A DNA stretch of 64,000 nucleotides from Tanytarsus gracilentus (taxonomy: Eukaryota > Arthropoda > Insecta > Diptera > Chironomidae): positions 2,232,001 through 2,296,000 of the forward strand of contig JAXRKN010000043.1 in assembly GCA_038502055.1 (NCBI GenBank), read 5' to 3'. Shown here one piece after another: positions 1 to 12,221 of this stretch; positions within the stretch are counted from its first letter, which is position 1, and each line of letters opens with the position of its first letter. The translations under genes were made by a program, and so were the position numbers. The notes below the pieces were generated by a model. That model was not told the origin of the DNA. It saw nothing but the letters and a program-made list of their open reading frames with translations, and did no database searches.

Positions 1-1239
1 GGCATTGTTTTAAGTCTAAAAATTCACGACGGTGCTTAAATGCATGGCTGCTCAGAGAGTTTGTGTGTAAGTACGCGAGTTTGGAGTTAATGACACCACC
101 AACTACATGTTGCACACTTAAACAATAAAATTTAGTCATTTTTAAGGAATTTTTTTCCTCATAATATTGATTTTGTCATTAATTTTATTCGTGTCACAAT
201 AAAAAAAACAAATGGAACATGCTTATTTCCGAAATAATGTGAATTTAATAAAAAAAAATATATAAGGGAGAGTTAATTTTGAGTGTAATTTGATTTTATT
301 GAGATGATAAGAGAAACTATTTAAGGGAAAAAATGAAACCAGCAATTGAATAATAAGTAAGGGTGAAATGGATATCCTCAACGATAAAATATATATTTAA
401 AAATTGTTTTCCACCCCTTGCTTCAATCAATTGACAATCCCAAATTAAAACTCACAAAGAAACCTCAAAAGATCACGAAATGATTCAGATTAAAATTACG
501 CACTATGTTTCTCTTGATGATTAATCACTCGCACCCGATTTTAATCGTGTCGCATTGTTATGGCATAAGATTCAATCTAGCTTTGTTTATTTTTCTAATT
601 ATCTCGCTTCACACATGACTCGAAGATTTGATGATGTAATTTCATGAGAACTCTAATTTTACGATGTAAATTCTACTCGAGTGACGACCGTCTTAATAGC
701 TGATTTCCTGTAACCCACTATCATTGTTAAATGTCTCCCGATTTGAATTTGAATAACTGCAACTTTTTTGTTTGCGTTTATGCAGTGTTGGAGGTTATTT
801 ACTGAATGCAATGAAGCGAGAATAATTTTTATTTTTCACATTAACAAGGTTGAAAATATCACAAAAGCAGTCACTTGAATTGTAATTTTTGAATAAAATC
901 TTTATCAATGATGTCACAATAATTATTTTTAAATTAAAATTCAACTCATAAAGTCACTAATGACTCACCAACGTTCCAATGCACACCATCGTTAAAATGA
1001 AATTTGCAAGATCATGAAAGTTAAAAATAGCGTTTTAATTTCCTTTCATGACATGTTGATTGTGTCCATCGATATTGTCCACTCGTGTCCTTCTTTATCA
1101 ACACTCTCTTTTTTATATTTAGGTCATTAGTAATTTTTTCTATTGATTTTTTTTCGCTTTCAACTTTCCAACATGAAGTTGTGAGCTTTTAAAAAGGTCG
1201 TTTATCATAAAAAATTTACATCACGCTTTTTATTTCTAG
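1..1239. other. AT-rich DNA left of the first tetraspanin exon
   Basis: No supported coding exon. It is probably intron of the tetraspanin whose first visible exon begins at 1240, since the branch and acceptor sequence before 1240 is good. A GTAAGT donor-like site sits near 66, but the sequence before it has stops in the needed frame and lacks the hydrophobic run of a tetraspanin first membrane segment. I therefore do not call it the missing exon. Confidence 0.4.
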
Positions 1240-2259
1240 ATTGGCGGAATTGCATTGGTGGTCGTCGGTGGAATTGCATTGAAAAAAGTTGGCGATGTGA
1301 AGGATCTTTTTAAAGACACCGATCATCCTGGAATGTTTGCGGCATTTGTGATTGCAATTGGTGTGATTGTGTTCATCATCGCGTTCTTTGGATGCTGTGG
1401 AGGTAAAAAAGTTTTAAATTAAAAAATTAAAGTTTTAAATAATTTTACTTTCAGCCATAAGAGAGTCACAATGTTTGTTAAACATGTACGCACTCAGCCT
1501 CATCTTACTCGTCATCTGTCAAGTTGTGCTTGCCATCTTCGTGCTTGTCTACAACCGAGACATTCAAGAAGCCGCGCTTCAGGGATGGGATCGTCTTTGG
1601 GCTGGTCGACAAATAACTGACATTAATCAAAAGACAATTGATCAAATTCAGAGAGCTGTTCATTGCTGCGGTAGCTCAGCACCAATTGATTACGGTGCCA
1701 TCCCACCGGCATCTTGCTGCTCACCAGACGCTCAGCAGTGCAACTTCTTGTACGCCTATCAGAGTGGCTGCAAACCAACAATTCAAAACTTGGTTCATGA
1801 CTATGCACAGTACATTGCATACTTGTCAATCATTATGGCAGTTGTTGAGGTGAGAATTTTACAGAAATTTTTGTGAGAAATTTTAAATTTTTTCTTTTCA
1901 ACTTCACAGCTCGTCGGCGTAGTTTTTGGTTGCTGCTTGAGTTCAAACATCCGAAACAGCTCGAGGTTAACATTTTAAATGATTTTCATATGATTCACTC
2001 TTAGACTCAATTTACATAATTTTGTGTCATTGATAAGTTACTAAAAATATTACATGAAAAAAAATATTTTAAAAATTTAATTTTCAGAATTTTTAGTTAT
2101 AATTTTTTGTAATTGCTTTCCAAACTTTTGAATTATTCCTGAATACTCTTCACATTCTTCCACGTGCTTACTATCAAGGACGAATATTTTCTAACATTCG
2201 AAATGAAATTCCTGTGACTAACCTAACTAAATTTTTTCTTCTTTTTCAGATACGAATAA
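1240..2259 (+). CDS. tetraspanin, 5'-partial (first exon outside window)
   Basis: Tetraspanins are four-pass membrane proteins that organise receptors and integrins at the plasma membrane or endosomes. Exons: 1240-1402, 1455-1849, 1910-1965, 2250-2259; all junctions are GT-AG and in phase. The first visible exon gives the end of membrane segment 1 (GGIALVVVGGIAL), a short loop, and segment 2 ending in GCCG. The second gives segment 3 and the large loop with the diagnostic CCG, PASCC and GC cysteines. Segment 4 crosses the 1849/1910 junction and the tail is very short, ending SSRYE. The initiator methionine and most of segment 1 are missing, so there is at least one exon upstream. An AATAAA lies at 2282. 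The family is certain; the subfamily is not assigned. Confidence 0.9.
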
Positions 2260-3238
2260 ACAAGCCTCGATAAACTAACGAAATAAATATTTAATATTAA
2301 CAACAAAACATTTTTTTATGCCACACCTTCTCATAAGTTCCATCCAAAAAAAAAGTTCCATCCGAATGTCCTTGATATTCACTTTGTGTAATTAATTAAT
2401 CATAAATCGAAGAAAGCAACAATCAAATGGTCGATAAATGTCTCTCATACATTGTCATCGACCGATCAACCAAAAATGATAAAAAAAAACTTTTCATATA
2501 AATTTTAATAAGCACTTTGTGAAAGATTAAAAGTTTTCATTGTATTACGCTTAAGTTTCTTTTTACAATTGATTGAATGTCTTACAGATTTAACTTAAGA
2601 ATTATAATTCGGATGTGCATGTCATTATTTTTTGGATATTTAAATGTATTTATGAAATCTATTATGAAATAAAATCAAAATTTTGAATTAGACGATAAAA
2701 AAATTAATTTTTGATGCAAGAAAATTTTCAGAAAAAAGAATTAAAAATGAGACCTTAAAAATATTGAACCATTTCGTGAAACATTTATAATTTTATTTTC
2801 ACTACAAAAGGCTCCTGATTGTCTCATTTATGATTCACTGACTCAACCACTTAATGACTAATTGATAATAATTAATTATTTTCACAACAATGAGATTAAA
2901 ACTTATCATGACATAAAAACGGGTATTTCCAAAAGTTCTTTTTGGTCAAAGTCATGGCCTAGAAATTGTAAACCACTGAAAAAGTACTCAGAAGTCAATC
3001 AACCGATTAATTGAATGCAATTGAAGATTTTCTTCAAACAAAATTGTAAAACCTTAATTAGGTTATTTTTTAATCTTCTTTATTTTGTTTTCATAGAAAT
3101 TCTTTCGTGAATTTATTTTATTTTAACAATGATAAAATAAAATGCTTTAAAGATGCGCCATTTGTATGACAATTGTGAGTCATTGCTCGGTTATTAAAAA
3201 ATACAACTTAAACAAAAAGATAAGACGTAAATAAATTT
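2260..3238. other. convergent intergenic region
   Basis: AT-rich DNA between two genes that converge. It holds the tetraspanin polyadenylation signal (AATAAA, 2282-2287) and a likely polyadenylation signal for the chitin-binding gene on the minus strand (TTTATT on plus, 3112-3117). I see no further gene. Confidence 0.5.
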
Positions 3239-4120
3239 TTATGTGGCGGTTTCTTGATAATTTTCAGCACCGGCACAAATTGCTTCTGACTCAACTTCGC
3301 AATCACCGTGAGCAATGCTGAAAAATTTATGAGGTGAACAAGACTGTTCGACTAAAGTTCCGCCATTACAGATGAAGAATTTTTTGCAATTTAAATAATT
3401 TGGATACAAAATTCCATCGAGAGGACAATCAGGAAGGTCCAAAGCAGCAAATGGCATTGGATTCACTTCAAAGCTGTCGCACGCTCCACTCATGCAAATT
3501 CCCTTAAGTGGATCATAATGTTCATTTTCGCCACATTTCATTTCAGTCAATTTTCCACTTTGACACTCGTAAAAACTTCGACAATCATCCGGATGCACCA
3601 AGCGACTTCCATTAATTTCACACTCTTTTTTAGAGGCTTCACAATTTTCACAACATTTTGCTTTTTTAGGATATTCACAATGATTTGTGTCCACACTAAA
3701 AAGCAATTCTCTTGGACATTCCATTTCGATCCATTTACGATTGCATATTAAATATTTTCTACAATCACTCGCATGATGCGACACAATCGGATGATTTCGT
3801 TCGATCGACGGATTGCATTCGGCACCGGCCATAAAAGGCGGCAGTTGTGTTTCAATTATTTGATAGTTGCTCATGTGATTTAATTTACAATGCGCCGATG
3901 ATGGCCAATCACAAACATTATGCTCTTGATTCCATTGAAGTCTCGCTGGACATTCCATTTCACGCCAAATTCCATTATCGCACTCGAGAAACCTTGAACA
4001 GTTGACTGGATGCTCCATATATGATGGGTATTCATCGAATTTTGTTGACAAACATTGTTCGCCGATTTGTGATGCGACAATTTTTATAAAAATTAACTGA
4101 AGACACGCTTTGAGAATCAT
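3239..4120 (-). CDS. secreted protein with four peritrophin-A (CBM14) chitin-binding domains
   Basis: Single-exon gene of 293 residues. An N-terminal hydrophobic stretch (about residues 1-17) looks like a signal peptide, so the product should be secreted, to cuticle or peritrophic matrix. Four six-cysteine CBM14 domains follow in order: Cys 23-78, 102-156, 167-214 and 232-282. Each has the family pattern of aromatic residues between cysteines 2 and 4. No mucin linker, chitinase or deacetylase domain is present, so this is a pure chitin-binding protein of the peritrophin/obstructor type. The start is supported by a TATA box and initiator immediately upstream, which leave only about 10 nt of 5' leader. 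No intron is needed. Confidence 0.88.
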   Translation of the reverse strand: MILKACLQLIFIKIVASQIGEQCLSTKFDEYPSYMEHPVNCSRFLECDNGIWREMECPARLQWNQEHNVCDWPSSAHCKLNHMSNYQIIETQLPPFMAGAECNPSIERNHPIVSHHASDCRKYLICNRKWIEMECPRELLFSVDTNHCEYPKKAKCCENCEASKKECEINGSRLVHPDDCRSFYECQSGKLTEMKCGENEHYDPLKGICMSGACDSFEVNPMPFAALDLPDCPLDGILYPNYLNCKKFFICNGGTLVEQSCSPHKFFSIAHGDCEVESEAICAGAENYQETAT

Positions 4121-4126
4121 TTTTAG

Positions 4127-4164
4127 AACTGATGTGGGAGTTGAGAGTTTTAGTGAGTTTTATA
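4127..4164 (-). promoter_or_regulatory. TATA box plus arthropod initiator of the chitin-binding gene
   Basis: On the minus strand TATAAAA lies at 4164-4158 and ATCAGTT at 4133-4127. The latter matches the arthropod initiator TCAGT, with the +1 adenine at 4130. The spacing from the TATA start to +1 is 34 bases, close to the usual 30-31. The ATG follows ten bases later. Confidence 0.6.
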
Positions 4165-4914
4165 GGGGTGTCAGTGGTGATAAGAAGAATTGGGTTGACA
4201 TTGAATTGCAACAAAAGAGTTGTGTAGCGGAAATGCACTCCTCAAAACCCAGAAAAATGCAATTAATAGGGCAGTAGTCTTTGAGAATTAGATTTTTAAA
4301 TTTTTTGAAAATTTTGGGGTAAATCCGTAAATTTCGTCACATGTTTTAATTTTTGTGATGTCATTAAAATTGAAAATATTTAAATTAAAAAAATTAGGTA
4401 AATTAAAAAACGTTTACATTAAAATTTTAAAATATAAAGTGTGACGGAATTTTCGATCGACCCCTTAGAAGCTTTAAAAACTTTTCATGATCATTTTCTC
4501 TCAAAAGTCCTCTCTGTTTATGTCTTTCTTAACATGTGCACTCTTACATTCAACACGTGGCTGATTTTATGCGCGCGCACCACCTGGAAGCTTTTCAAAA
4601 TCATTGGAAAATCGATTTTTACGTTTTCGCTGTTAAGTCAACACAGAAAAAGTTTTCTTCTCAATCATAATTTCATTTCAATCTGGATAGGGTGTTAAAG
4701 TGAGGAAGGCAAAAAATATTGAAATATAATTAAAATTAAAGAAGAATTTATCGTCAATTTTCATCACATTTGACTGATTCGTGCAGCTAAAGCATTTTTT
4801 TGATAAAATTTATCATGCATTTTCACCTTAAAAAGTAAAAAAAGTGGAGAGCAAAAAAAATTATTTTTCCCATCTGTGTTTTAAAAATCTGCCAAAATTT
4901 TCGATAAACTCAAA
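4165..4914. other. divergent intergenic region between chitin-binding and SGSM genes
   Basis: About 750 bases between two divergent starts. It holds the upstream region of the chitin-binding gene and the promoter and 5' leader of the SGSM-type gene. An open frame at 4441-4698 has no family resemblance and is treated as chance. Confidence 0.4.
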
Positions 4915-7900
4915 ATGTTGGGGCAATCAAGTGAGTGTTACGATGTTGTTTGTTTTGACGTACGACGAAATTATTGAAATATGTTCACTCGAAAATTTAT
5001 CAACGCCCACATGTTGCATTTTTACGAGAGTGAAAATTTTCTATAAATCGCCACCATATTGCGGGATAAAAAATTTCTTAATTCGTCTTTTTTCAGCGTC
5101 GGATATCGAGTTCAAGGATCGGTTGATTGCCAGTGTTAAGAAGGAGGTGAAGCAAATTATGGAAGAAAGTGTCACGAAGAAATTCGTACACGAAGACAGT
5201 TCCACGGTCGTGTCGCTTTGCGGTGCGGTTGAAGCTTGCCTCAGTCAAGGTCTCCGTCGAAGGGCGTTAGGACTTTTTAAGACGAGTTCAACTACCGCAT
5301 TGGTCCACAAGATAAGTAGTCAGTGTGACGAAGCCGCTTTTGTGAGCAGAAAAGTTCAAGATCTCGAAGCAGCTGATCCAAGCAAACGGTCATCGTCGTC
5401 GAGTGACAGCATAATTAAACCTCCGCTGCTAATTAAAAAAGGTTCGAGTAATTCGGTCGTTGGAACGTCTTCCACAACAACTAGCAACAGCTCATCGCCA
5501 AGCAGTGTAAAGTGAGTAAACTTTTTAACGGTTTTTAAAATTTAAAATTTTAACGGATTTTGAAAATTTAAAAATATTTTAATTTAATTTTGTTTGAACT
5601 TAATTACAATTATTTTGACTATCTCGGGTCTTCATGAAGAATTTTTTTAATGCATGCTTTAATTTTTTATTGACACAAAATTTTCTCTCTCACATTGTTG
5701 TTGATGGATTGACGGAAATTAATTTTCATTTTTTGTCTCTTGCAGATATTTATGGATCCGAATTGCGTTATATGAGAAAAAGTTGGTTCGAATTATCGAT
5801 CATTTGGTGACGAACGCTTTGCGGTATTATGACAAGGATGCACTTGTTGCAGATGCCGATTATGGATCTATTTTAAGCTCACTGCTCGTTGGGCCTTGTG
5901 CATTAGATTATTCGAGGGCAAAGTCACAGGATCACTTTTGGACAGATCCCACCGCCAATGATTTGGTACAACGACACATCATTCCATCTCAACATCAGAC
6001 TCCACCTTCATCGCGTCGTCCAATGTTGAATATCAAGCGAATGCACACAAGTTCAGACGACTCTGGCATCCACTCGTACAAGAGCAATTCGCCAGCATCT
6101 ACAGCTAAGGATTATGTGGAATTACTTCATCAAAATTCTCGTGCAACATTGTTATATGGCAAGAATAATGTCCTTGTACATCCTGTGAGTATAAAAGCTT
6201 ATAAACTTTAAAAGCTCTTCTTTGACATAAATAAATTTTATCATCTCGACAGAAAGAAGTTGAGGTTCCGATGCCGGGCTATCTTTCGCTGCATCAAACA
6301 GTTCAATCGCTTACAATAAAATGGACACCGAATCAACTTATGAACGGCTACAATGAGAATCAAAATCAATCATTGCCCTCATCGGGTGGTTCTATAGTTT
6401 CAGCATCAGAAATTGATAAAAGCTTCTTTTGGGCCTACGTCCTGAACATCAATGTCGACGATATTGTTTACGTTCATTGTCATCAGAATCGCAGTAGCGA
6501 AGAGACAAGTGGAACAATAATTTTAGTTGGACATGATGGCGTTCAACGACCACCTATACACTTTCCCGAAGGCGGTCATATGGCGCAATTTCTTAGTTGC
6601 TTAGAGACTGGGTAATTGGCATCCCAATTGACATGCTGTCATTTTTCATGGTTTTATTTTTCAGTCTCTTACCGCACGGACAACTTGATCCTCCATTGTG
6701 GTCGCAGAAGGGCATTGGACGAATTTTTCCATGGCCAGCTAAATCACGGCGCAGAGTTGGCGGCTTGCCATCGGTTTTAGAGAACAACGATGAGATGCCA
6801 ATCGATTATGTCTTTCGTGTGGTGAACAAAAGTAATCCAGAGGAGTTCTGTGAGTTTTTTCTTAAACTAAATTAAATTTTTACGACTGACTGAATTTAAT
6901 TTTAGTGGCAACACATCCGATTATGGATGTCGATCGTACGAGTCCTTATCGACGTCATCACTTGAGCAGCTGTTCAACAAACGAAAGCAGCGACTGCTCG
7001 AGTAAAAGCATCTCATTGGATATCGTTGAAGCGGTGAGAATAAATCTTTATTTAAACATTATAATTCAATTTATGCGCCGCCATCAATCATCCGAGAAAA
7101 TTTCTTCTTCTTTTAACAGCAAAACAATCAGCAGGAATCAAATCAGGCCGCAAGTATAGCGCTCGTTTGTACAACGATGAAACGCCAAATAATTTCACGT
7201 GCATTTTATGGCTGGCTGGCATATTGTAGACACTTGTCGACAGTCCGAACTCATTTATCGGGTTTAGTGCATGGACGAATTACGCCCGATATTGGAGCTG
7301 ACAGTGGATTAACTGAAGAACGTTGGCGAGATTTGCATGACGAAGAGGGAACTGTTTCGCAAGAGAGCGAAGTTTATCGTCTCGTCTACTATGGTGGAGT
7401 TGCACACGAAATACGCAAGGAAGTGTGGCCATATTTACTGGGTCATTATGAATTTGGTAAAACGCCAACTGAACTTAAAGAATTGGATGAAAATACAAAG
7501 CATTACTATGAAACTACTTTATCTGAATGGCTCGCTGTGGAAGCGATTGTGAGGCAGCTTGATAAGGAGAAGACAGCACATGCCGTTGCGAAATTGAGTT
7601 CCGGTGGCAGTGCGAGTGATTCAAAGGTTAAAAGTAATGGTGTCGATCTTGATGTTGAAATGGAAAATGAAGTTTTTGAGGAAAATGGATTTTCAGATTT
7701 ATCTGATCCGGAGGTTGAGGATGAGGACACCACAAAAGCCGACGAAGGTGAGCCCATGGACGTTGAGCAAGTGACTAAGGAAGAAACTCAAGCGCAAATT
7801 CACGAGAGCGACATGAAAAGCTCACCATCGACTTCCTCCTACGAGACTGTTGGTACTGACTTTGTTGACTATGCTGATAAGGAAAATTTTCCTCTCTCCC

Positions 7901-9106
7901 CGAAACTTAATCCAACCGCCGTGATTGTCACGGACGCTTCCGTTGACATGGCGATACCTTTAAATGATGATAAAATGAATGGAACAAAGGAAAATTTGGA
8001 GACTGTTAATGAGGAACTTTCGCCTAATTCACTCGATGCATTGCAAGAGCCTAAGTCGGCATGTGTCTCGCCTGCGAGCAGTAACGGAGGAATTTATAGC
8101 GTGAGTGGGCTTTTGATTATTTAATTAATAGTTGACAAACTTAATTAGTTTGAATAAATTAATTAAATTGGACTTAAAATCTTTTTAAAAAAGAAGAAAA
8201 TATTTTCTTACTAGCTACAGAAAATTCACTTAGCCCCAATTAATTATAACTAATAACTGCAAATCACCATCCTAATTAGCAATTAATGACTCTTTTACTT
8301 CTCCCCACAGAGTGAACTTCTTGAACAATTCGGTCTGAATTTGCATCGGATCGAGAAAGACGTTCAGAGATGTGACCGCAATTTTTGGTATTTTGCTAAT
8401 GAGAATTTGGATAAGTTGAGGAATGTCATTACCACGTAAGTTCAACCGGATGAGAGCGCATGAAATTATCACTCAATTAATTACTTCAATTTTTTATCGT
8501 AGCTACGTTTATGAGCACCTTGAAGTCGGCTACATGCAGGGCATGTGTGATTTGCTCGCACCATTACTCGTCATATTTGACGATGAGTCGCTGAGTTACG
8601 GCTGTTTCTGTCGTCTCATGGAGCGAATGATTGAAAACTTCCCCAATGGCGGTGCAATGGACATGCATTTCGCAAATATGCGATCATTAATTCAAATTCT
8701 CGACTCGGAGATGTACGACCTCATGCATGCACACGGCGATTATACGCACTTCTATTTTTGCTATCGCTGGTTTTTGCTCGACTTTAAGCGTGAACTCTTG
8801 TATGCGGACGTATTTGCGGTATGGGAATGCATCTGGAGTGCGAAGCATGTGTCATCGAGTCACTTTGTGCTGTTTTTGGCTCTTGCACTGTTGGAAAATT
8901 ACCGTGACATAATTCTATCAAACAGCATGGACTTTACGGATATAATTAAATTTTTCAACGGTAAATTTATTTTATGAGAGTGTAAAAATGCATCACTAAT
9001 ATTTTTTAATTTTCCAGAAATGGCCGAGCGTCATAATGTTCCACAAATCCTAAAAACAGCACGCAGTCTGGTCCTTCAACTGCAAACACTTATCGAGAAT
9101 AAGTAA
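4915..9106 (+). CDS. SGSM-type RUN and TBC domain Rab GTPase-activating protein
   Basis: Ortholog of the small G protein signalling modulators (SGSM1/2, RUTBC): a RUN domain that binds small GTPases and a TBC domain that accelerates GTP hydrolysis by Rabs on endomembranes. Exons: 4915-4930, 5097-5511, 5746-6184, 6253-6611, 6665-6849, 6906-7033, 7120-8100, 8311-8435, 8503-8960, 9018-9106; total 3195 nt, 1064 residues, in phase throughout. Family hallmarks: KKEVKQIMEE, SLLVGPCALDY, HFWTDP, GYLSLHQT, LPHGQLDPPLWSQ. The TBC domain starts near residue 598, is split by an acidic Ser/Glu-rich insert (about 650-835), and resumes with the catalytic IEKDVQR (arginine finger, about R861) and YMQ (glutamine finger, about Q895), so it should be active. 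The start is a 16-nt coding exon (MLGQS plus one base) with a GTGAGT donor. The open frame upstream of 5097 is intronic read-through. Confidence 0.9.
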
Positions 9107-12100
9107 AAAATTTATCAAATACTGGGTCATCCGATTAAGAACTTTTTAATTTAAATATTTTTTTTTGATTTCGTAATTGTTTATTTCAAATCTAAAATAA
9201 TTTTTAAAAAATTATCTAAAGTCGGACGACCCAAATCAAATTTATTCACTTATTAATCACACAAAATGCTGACGATAAGAAAATTATTTTAAATCAATGT
9301 TTTTATGCTCTTAAGAGAAAAGTATTTTTTTAAATGAGAAATTTATGCTGAATTTTTTAAAATATTTTCTCTGCTGAGATAATTGAAAGGAATTTATTTC
9401 ACAAAGAAAAGCTCTTTAATTATTTATAGCTTCAATCAGAATTTCTTGTTCATTAAAGCTCAAATCAACGCAAAAGAAAAATATTTCACTCTTAGCTCTT
9501 TTTTAATTGAGTTAATGATGTTTTAAATTAACAGAAATCTTTTCATTGCTAGAAAATTCTTCAATTATGTAATAAACAGGGATTTTTTCAATAAATAAAA
9601 AAATTAAATAAAATTTAAAGAAAAAAGATGTGCGAGTGAGCTTTTAATGAAATTAAAGACTTTCGAGAAAAAATTTTTCGTAAAGTTCAACTCAGCAAAG
9701 AAGTTTTGATTCAAAGTAATGAGTTTAATTAATTTTGAGTAAATTAAATTTTTTTTCTAATTAAAGTTGAGTTTTAAACCAGTTTCTATCTGGGTTGATT
9801 TACTTCTCAAAATCGTACGAAAATCTTTTTGATTTTAAAAGAAATTCTCAAATTAAAATTTTTATCAACCGCCACAAGCATTTTAAGATAAATCTACAAA
9901 AAAAACTTTTAAATTAGAAATTTCATGAATCATATCGTAAGAAAATCAGGATGAAATGCCATCGCTTGAAGGTGAACAGCGAAATCTTTTCGGCCATCTC
10001 GAAAATCCACTTTGCATCTTTCCCCATGAGGTAATTTCTAAGAAGTTAAATTAAGTGAAAGAGATGGTTTCAAGTTTCAAGGGGGCGAAAACTCTGGTTT
10101 TATTTTTCAATTTTTTAGTCTTTTAGATGTTAGACTTTAAAAAGTTTTTTAAAAACTTAAAATATTAAATATTTAAAAAATGTAATTTATAAAACCTGAG
10201 TTTTAACCCCTTAGCTGTGTACAGAGGCAAAAGAAGAAAAAACTTATCCTCCAGAGTAGTTTGAAATAAATATTGAAGATTATATATTTTATGAAGATGA
10301 ATTTTACACAATAGGAAAAACTGATACACTATGATAAAATATAGACAAGAAAGAAAGAAAATCTACAATGATTGAGCAACCTTTATAAATGGAAGAGAAT
10401 CCGTAAATATTGAGAAATCATCTAGATTCGAAAAAAAACGAATCGAAAGGAAAATAAGAAGCATTTTTCATTGAATTTTCTTCCATCATTTTCCTGATCC
10501 CTTTGTTGCTTTTCCGCTTAAATTTGCATCAAAAGATTTATTTTCCTCAGTCAGCTTTCGAAAGCATTAAAGTCAGTTAAAAATGAGGGAAGGGAAAGTT
10601 GAAGTTTAAAATTTATTTTTAAAGAGTTAAATTCAAGTGCGTAATTTATTCATCAATTTTATTATAAATTCTAAAATCCAAAAGGTTCTTTTTGTTAAAA
10701 TCAAATTTAAATCTCATCATCTCAAAAATCTGATTTATTTATTTTTCTCTTTCCTTCCGTTATGAAAAGACACGAAAATTAATTCTATTGACATTTTTAA
10801 ATCTCATTTCTTTCGAGCGATTGAATTGCATGAAAAAATAAGAAAATTAATTTAATATTTTTAAGGTTCGAGTTTTTAAAATCTGAATTTATAATGAAAA
10901 ATGCATAAAATATAAAAAAAAACTTCAACCCGAAAAATTGGACATCTAACAACTTTCTGTTTTAAATAAACTAAAATTATCCTGAAATTCATTAAAATTA
11001 ACAAATTTTTAATTACAGCCATTACTTGTTGCATAAATTTAAGGGGTAAAAATTTATTCTTACAACGAATTACGCTATCAAAAAAATTTCATTTAACGAA
11101 AAACAATAAAAAATTCATTTGATGAAAATAATAAAAATTAAAATGAATGAAAATGAGCGAACGGGAAATTGAAACAAATGAGAATGTAAAAAAACAGTGG
11201 TTACATAAAAATTTAGCTAATTAAAATATTTTGAAGTGAGGAAAATTTTTGAATAGCAAATTGATTTAACACAACTACTTATTGAAATTTTTAATTCACT
11301 TTAAATCTTATTATTCTGAAATTATGTTTTTCTCAAAATTTAAGAAAACTTTTTGGAGCCAATTTTCAAATGGATAGAGACCGTGATGAGTTGCAATGTG
11401 ATGAGAAGAAAAAGAAAGTGATGTCAAAAAAATATGAAATTCACGTTTTGTGGCATGAAAAGTTATTTAAAAATCATTAATTATTCTTAAAAGTGGCCAA
11501 CAATCGAAAACGAGTATAAAGAAATTTGCTGACATTGAAATTTAAAAAGAATCTTATAAAAAATATTTAAACGTGAAATATAGGTCAACCAACAATGTCC
11601 GTGACATAAAAAATAAAAACAAAATATTTGTGTTGAGCCCGCAAAAAAAATCTAGAAAATAGTTGAAACTATCAGAAAAAAAAAATTAATCTCCAGGAAA
11701 AAAAAATAAAGATGTATTTTTGTTGTAAAATTGTTAAATTCATCGTGAAAATTATTGCATGACAAAAATTTTTGTTGTGAGAATGAGAAAAATTATTTAT
11801 CAGAGAAATGAATAAAATATTAATTATTGAAATTGCAAATTTGAATTGATTGCATTTGGATACTAATCATATACAAATTCTTTTTTGTAACTTTGTTTTC
11901 CTGAAGCTTTTAAAAAAAAATTAAATGGATTTTATTTTTAATGTGTCCAAAACTTTTTCCCCAGTTTTTCTTCCTTACAAAAAAAATTCGCTTAAAAAAT
12001 TCTCTTGTCATCAGAACTTTTTAACCGTCTCCCAAAATGACTCGCTGAAAATATTCGACGTGTAATTTACATTTTTCAATACAACGTGTGCTGTTTGTGC

Positions 12101-12221
12101 TTTCAAGAAATATATTTCCATTTATAATGAAGCACATTTTTAACCCGATTTTAGTTTGATAATTGACAATCGACACATAGGCTGCTCTTTTGGACGTTCC
12201 TCAAGGCTGAAAAAATTAAAA
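9107..12221. other. 3.1-kb AT-rich intergenic region
   Basis: Between the SGSM-type gene and the elongase cluster. Very AT-rich, with many homopolymers. One short GC-richer block (9950-10030) has the look of an exon and is reported as a finding. I see no RNA gene and no long open frame. Confidence 0.4.

Noticed and set aside
66..71. GTAAGT donor as the end of the missing tetraspanin first exon
   Set aside because: The preceding sequence has stops and does not encode a hydrophobic membrane span.
4441..4698. 85-codon open frame on the plus strand
   Set aside because: It starts at a non-ATG codon, has no family resemblance and no splice partners, and lies in promoter DNA between divergent genes.
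4844..5096. Open frame extending the SGSM protein upstream of 5097
   Set aside because: It crosses a strong acceptor (TTTTTTCAG) and a strong donor (4931). The composition is AT-rich with no family match, and the 16-nt start exon gives the expected N-terminus.
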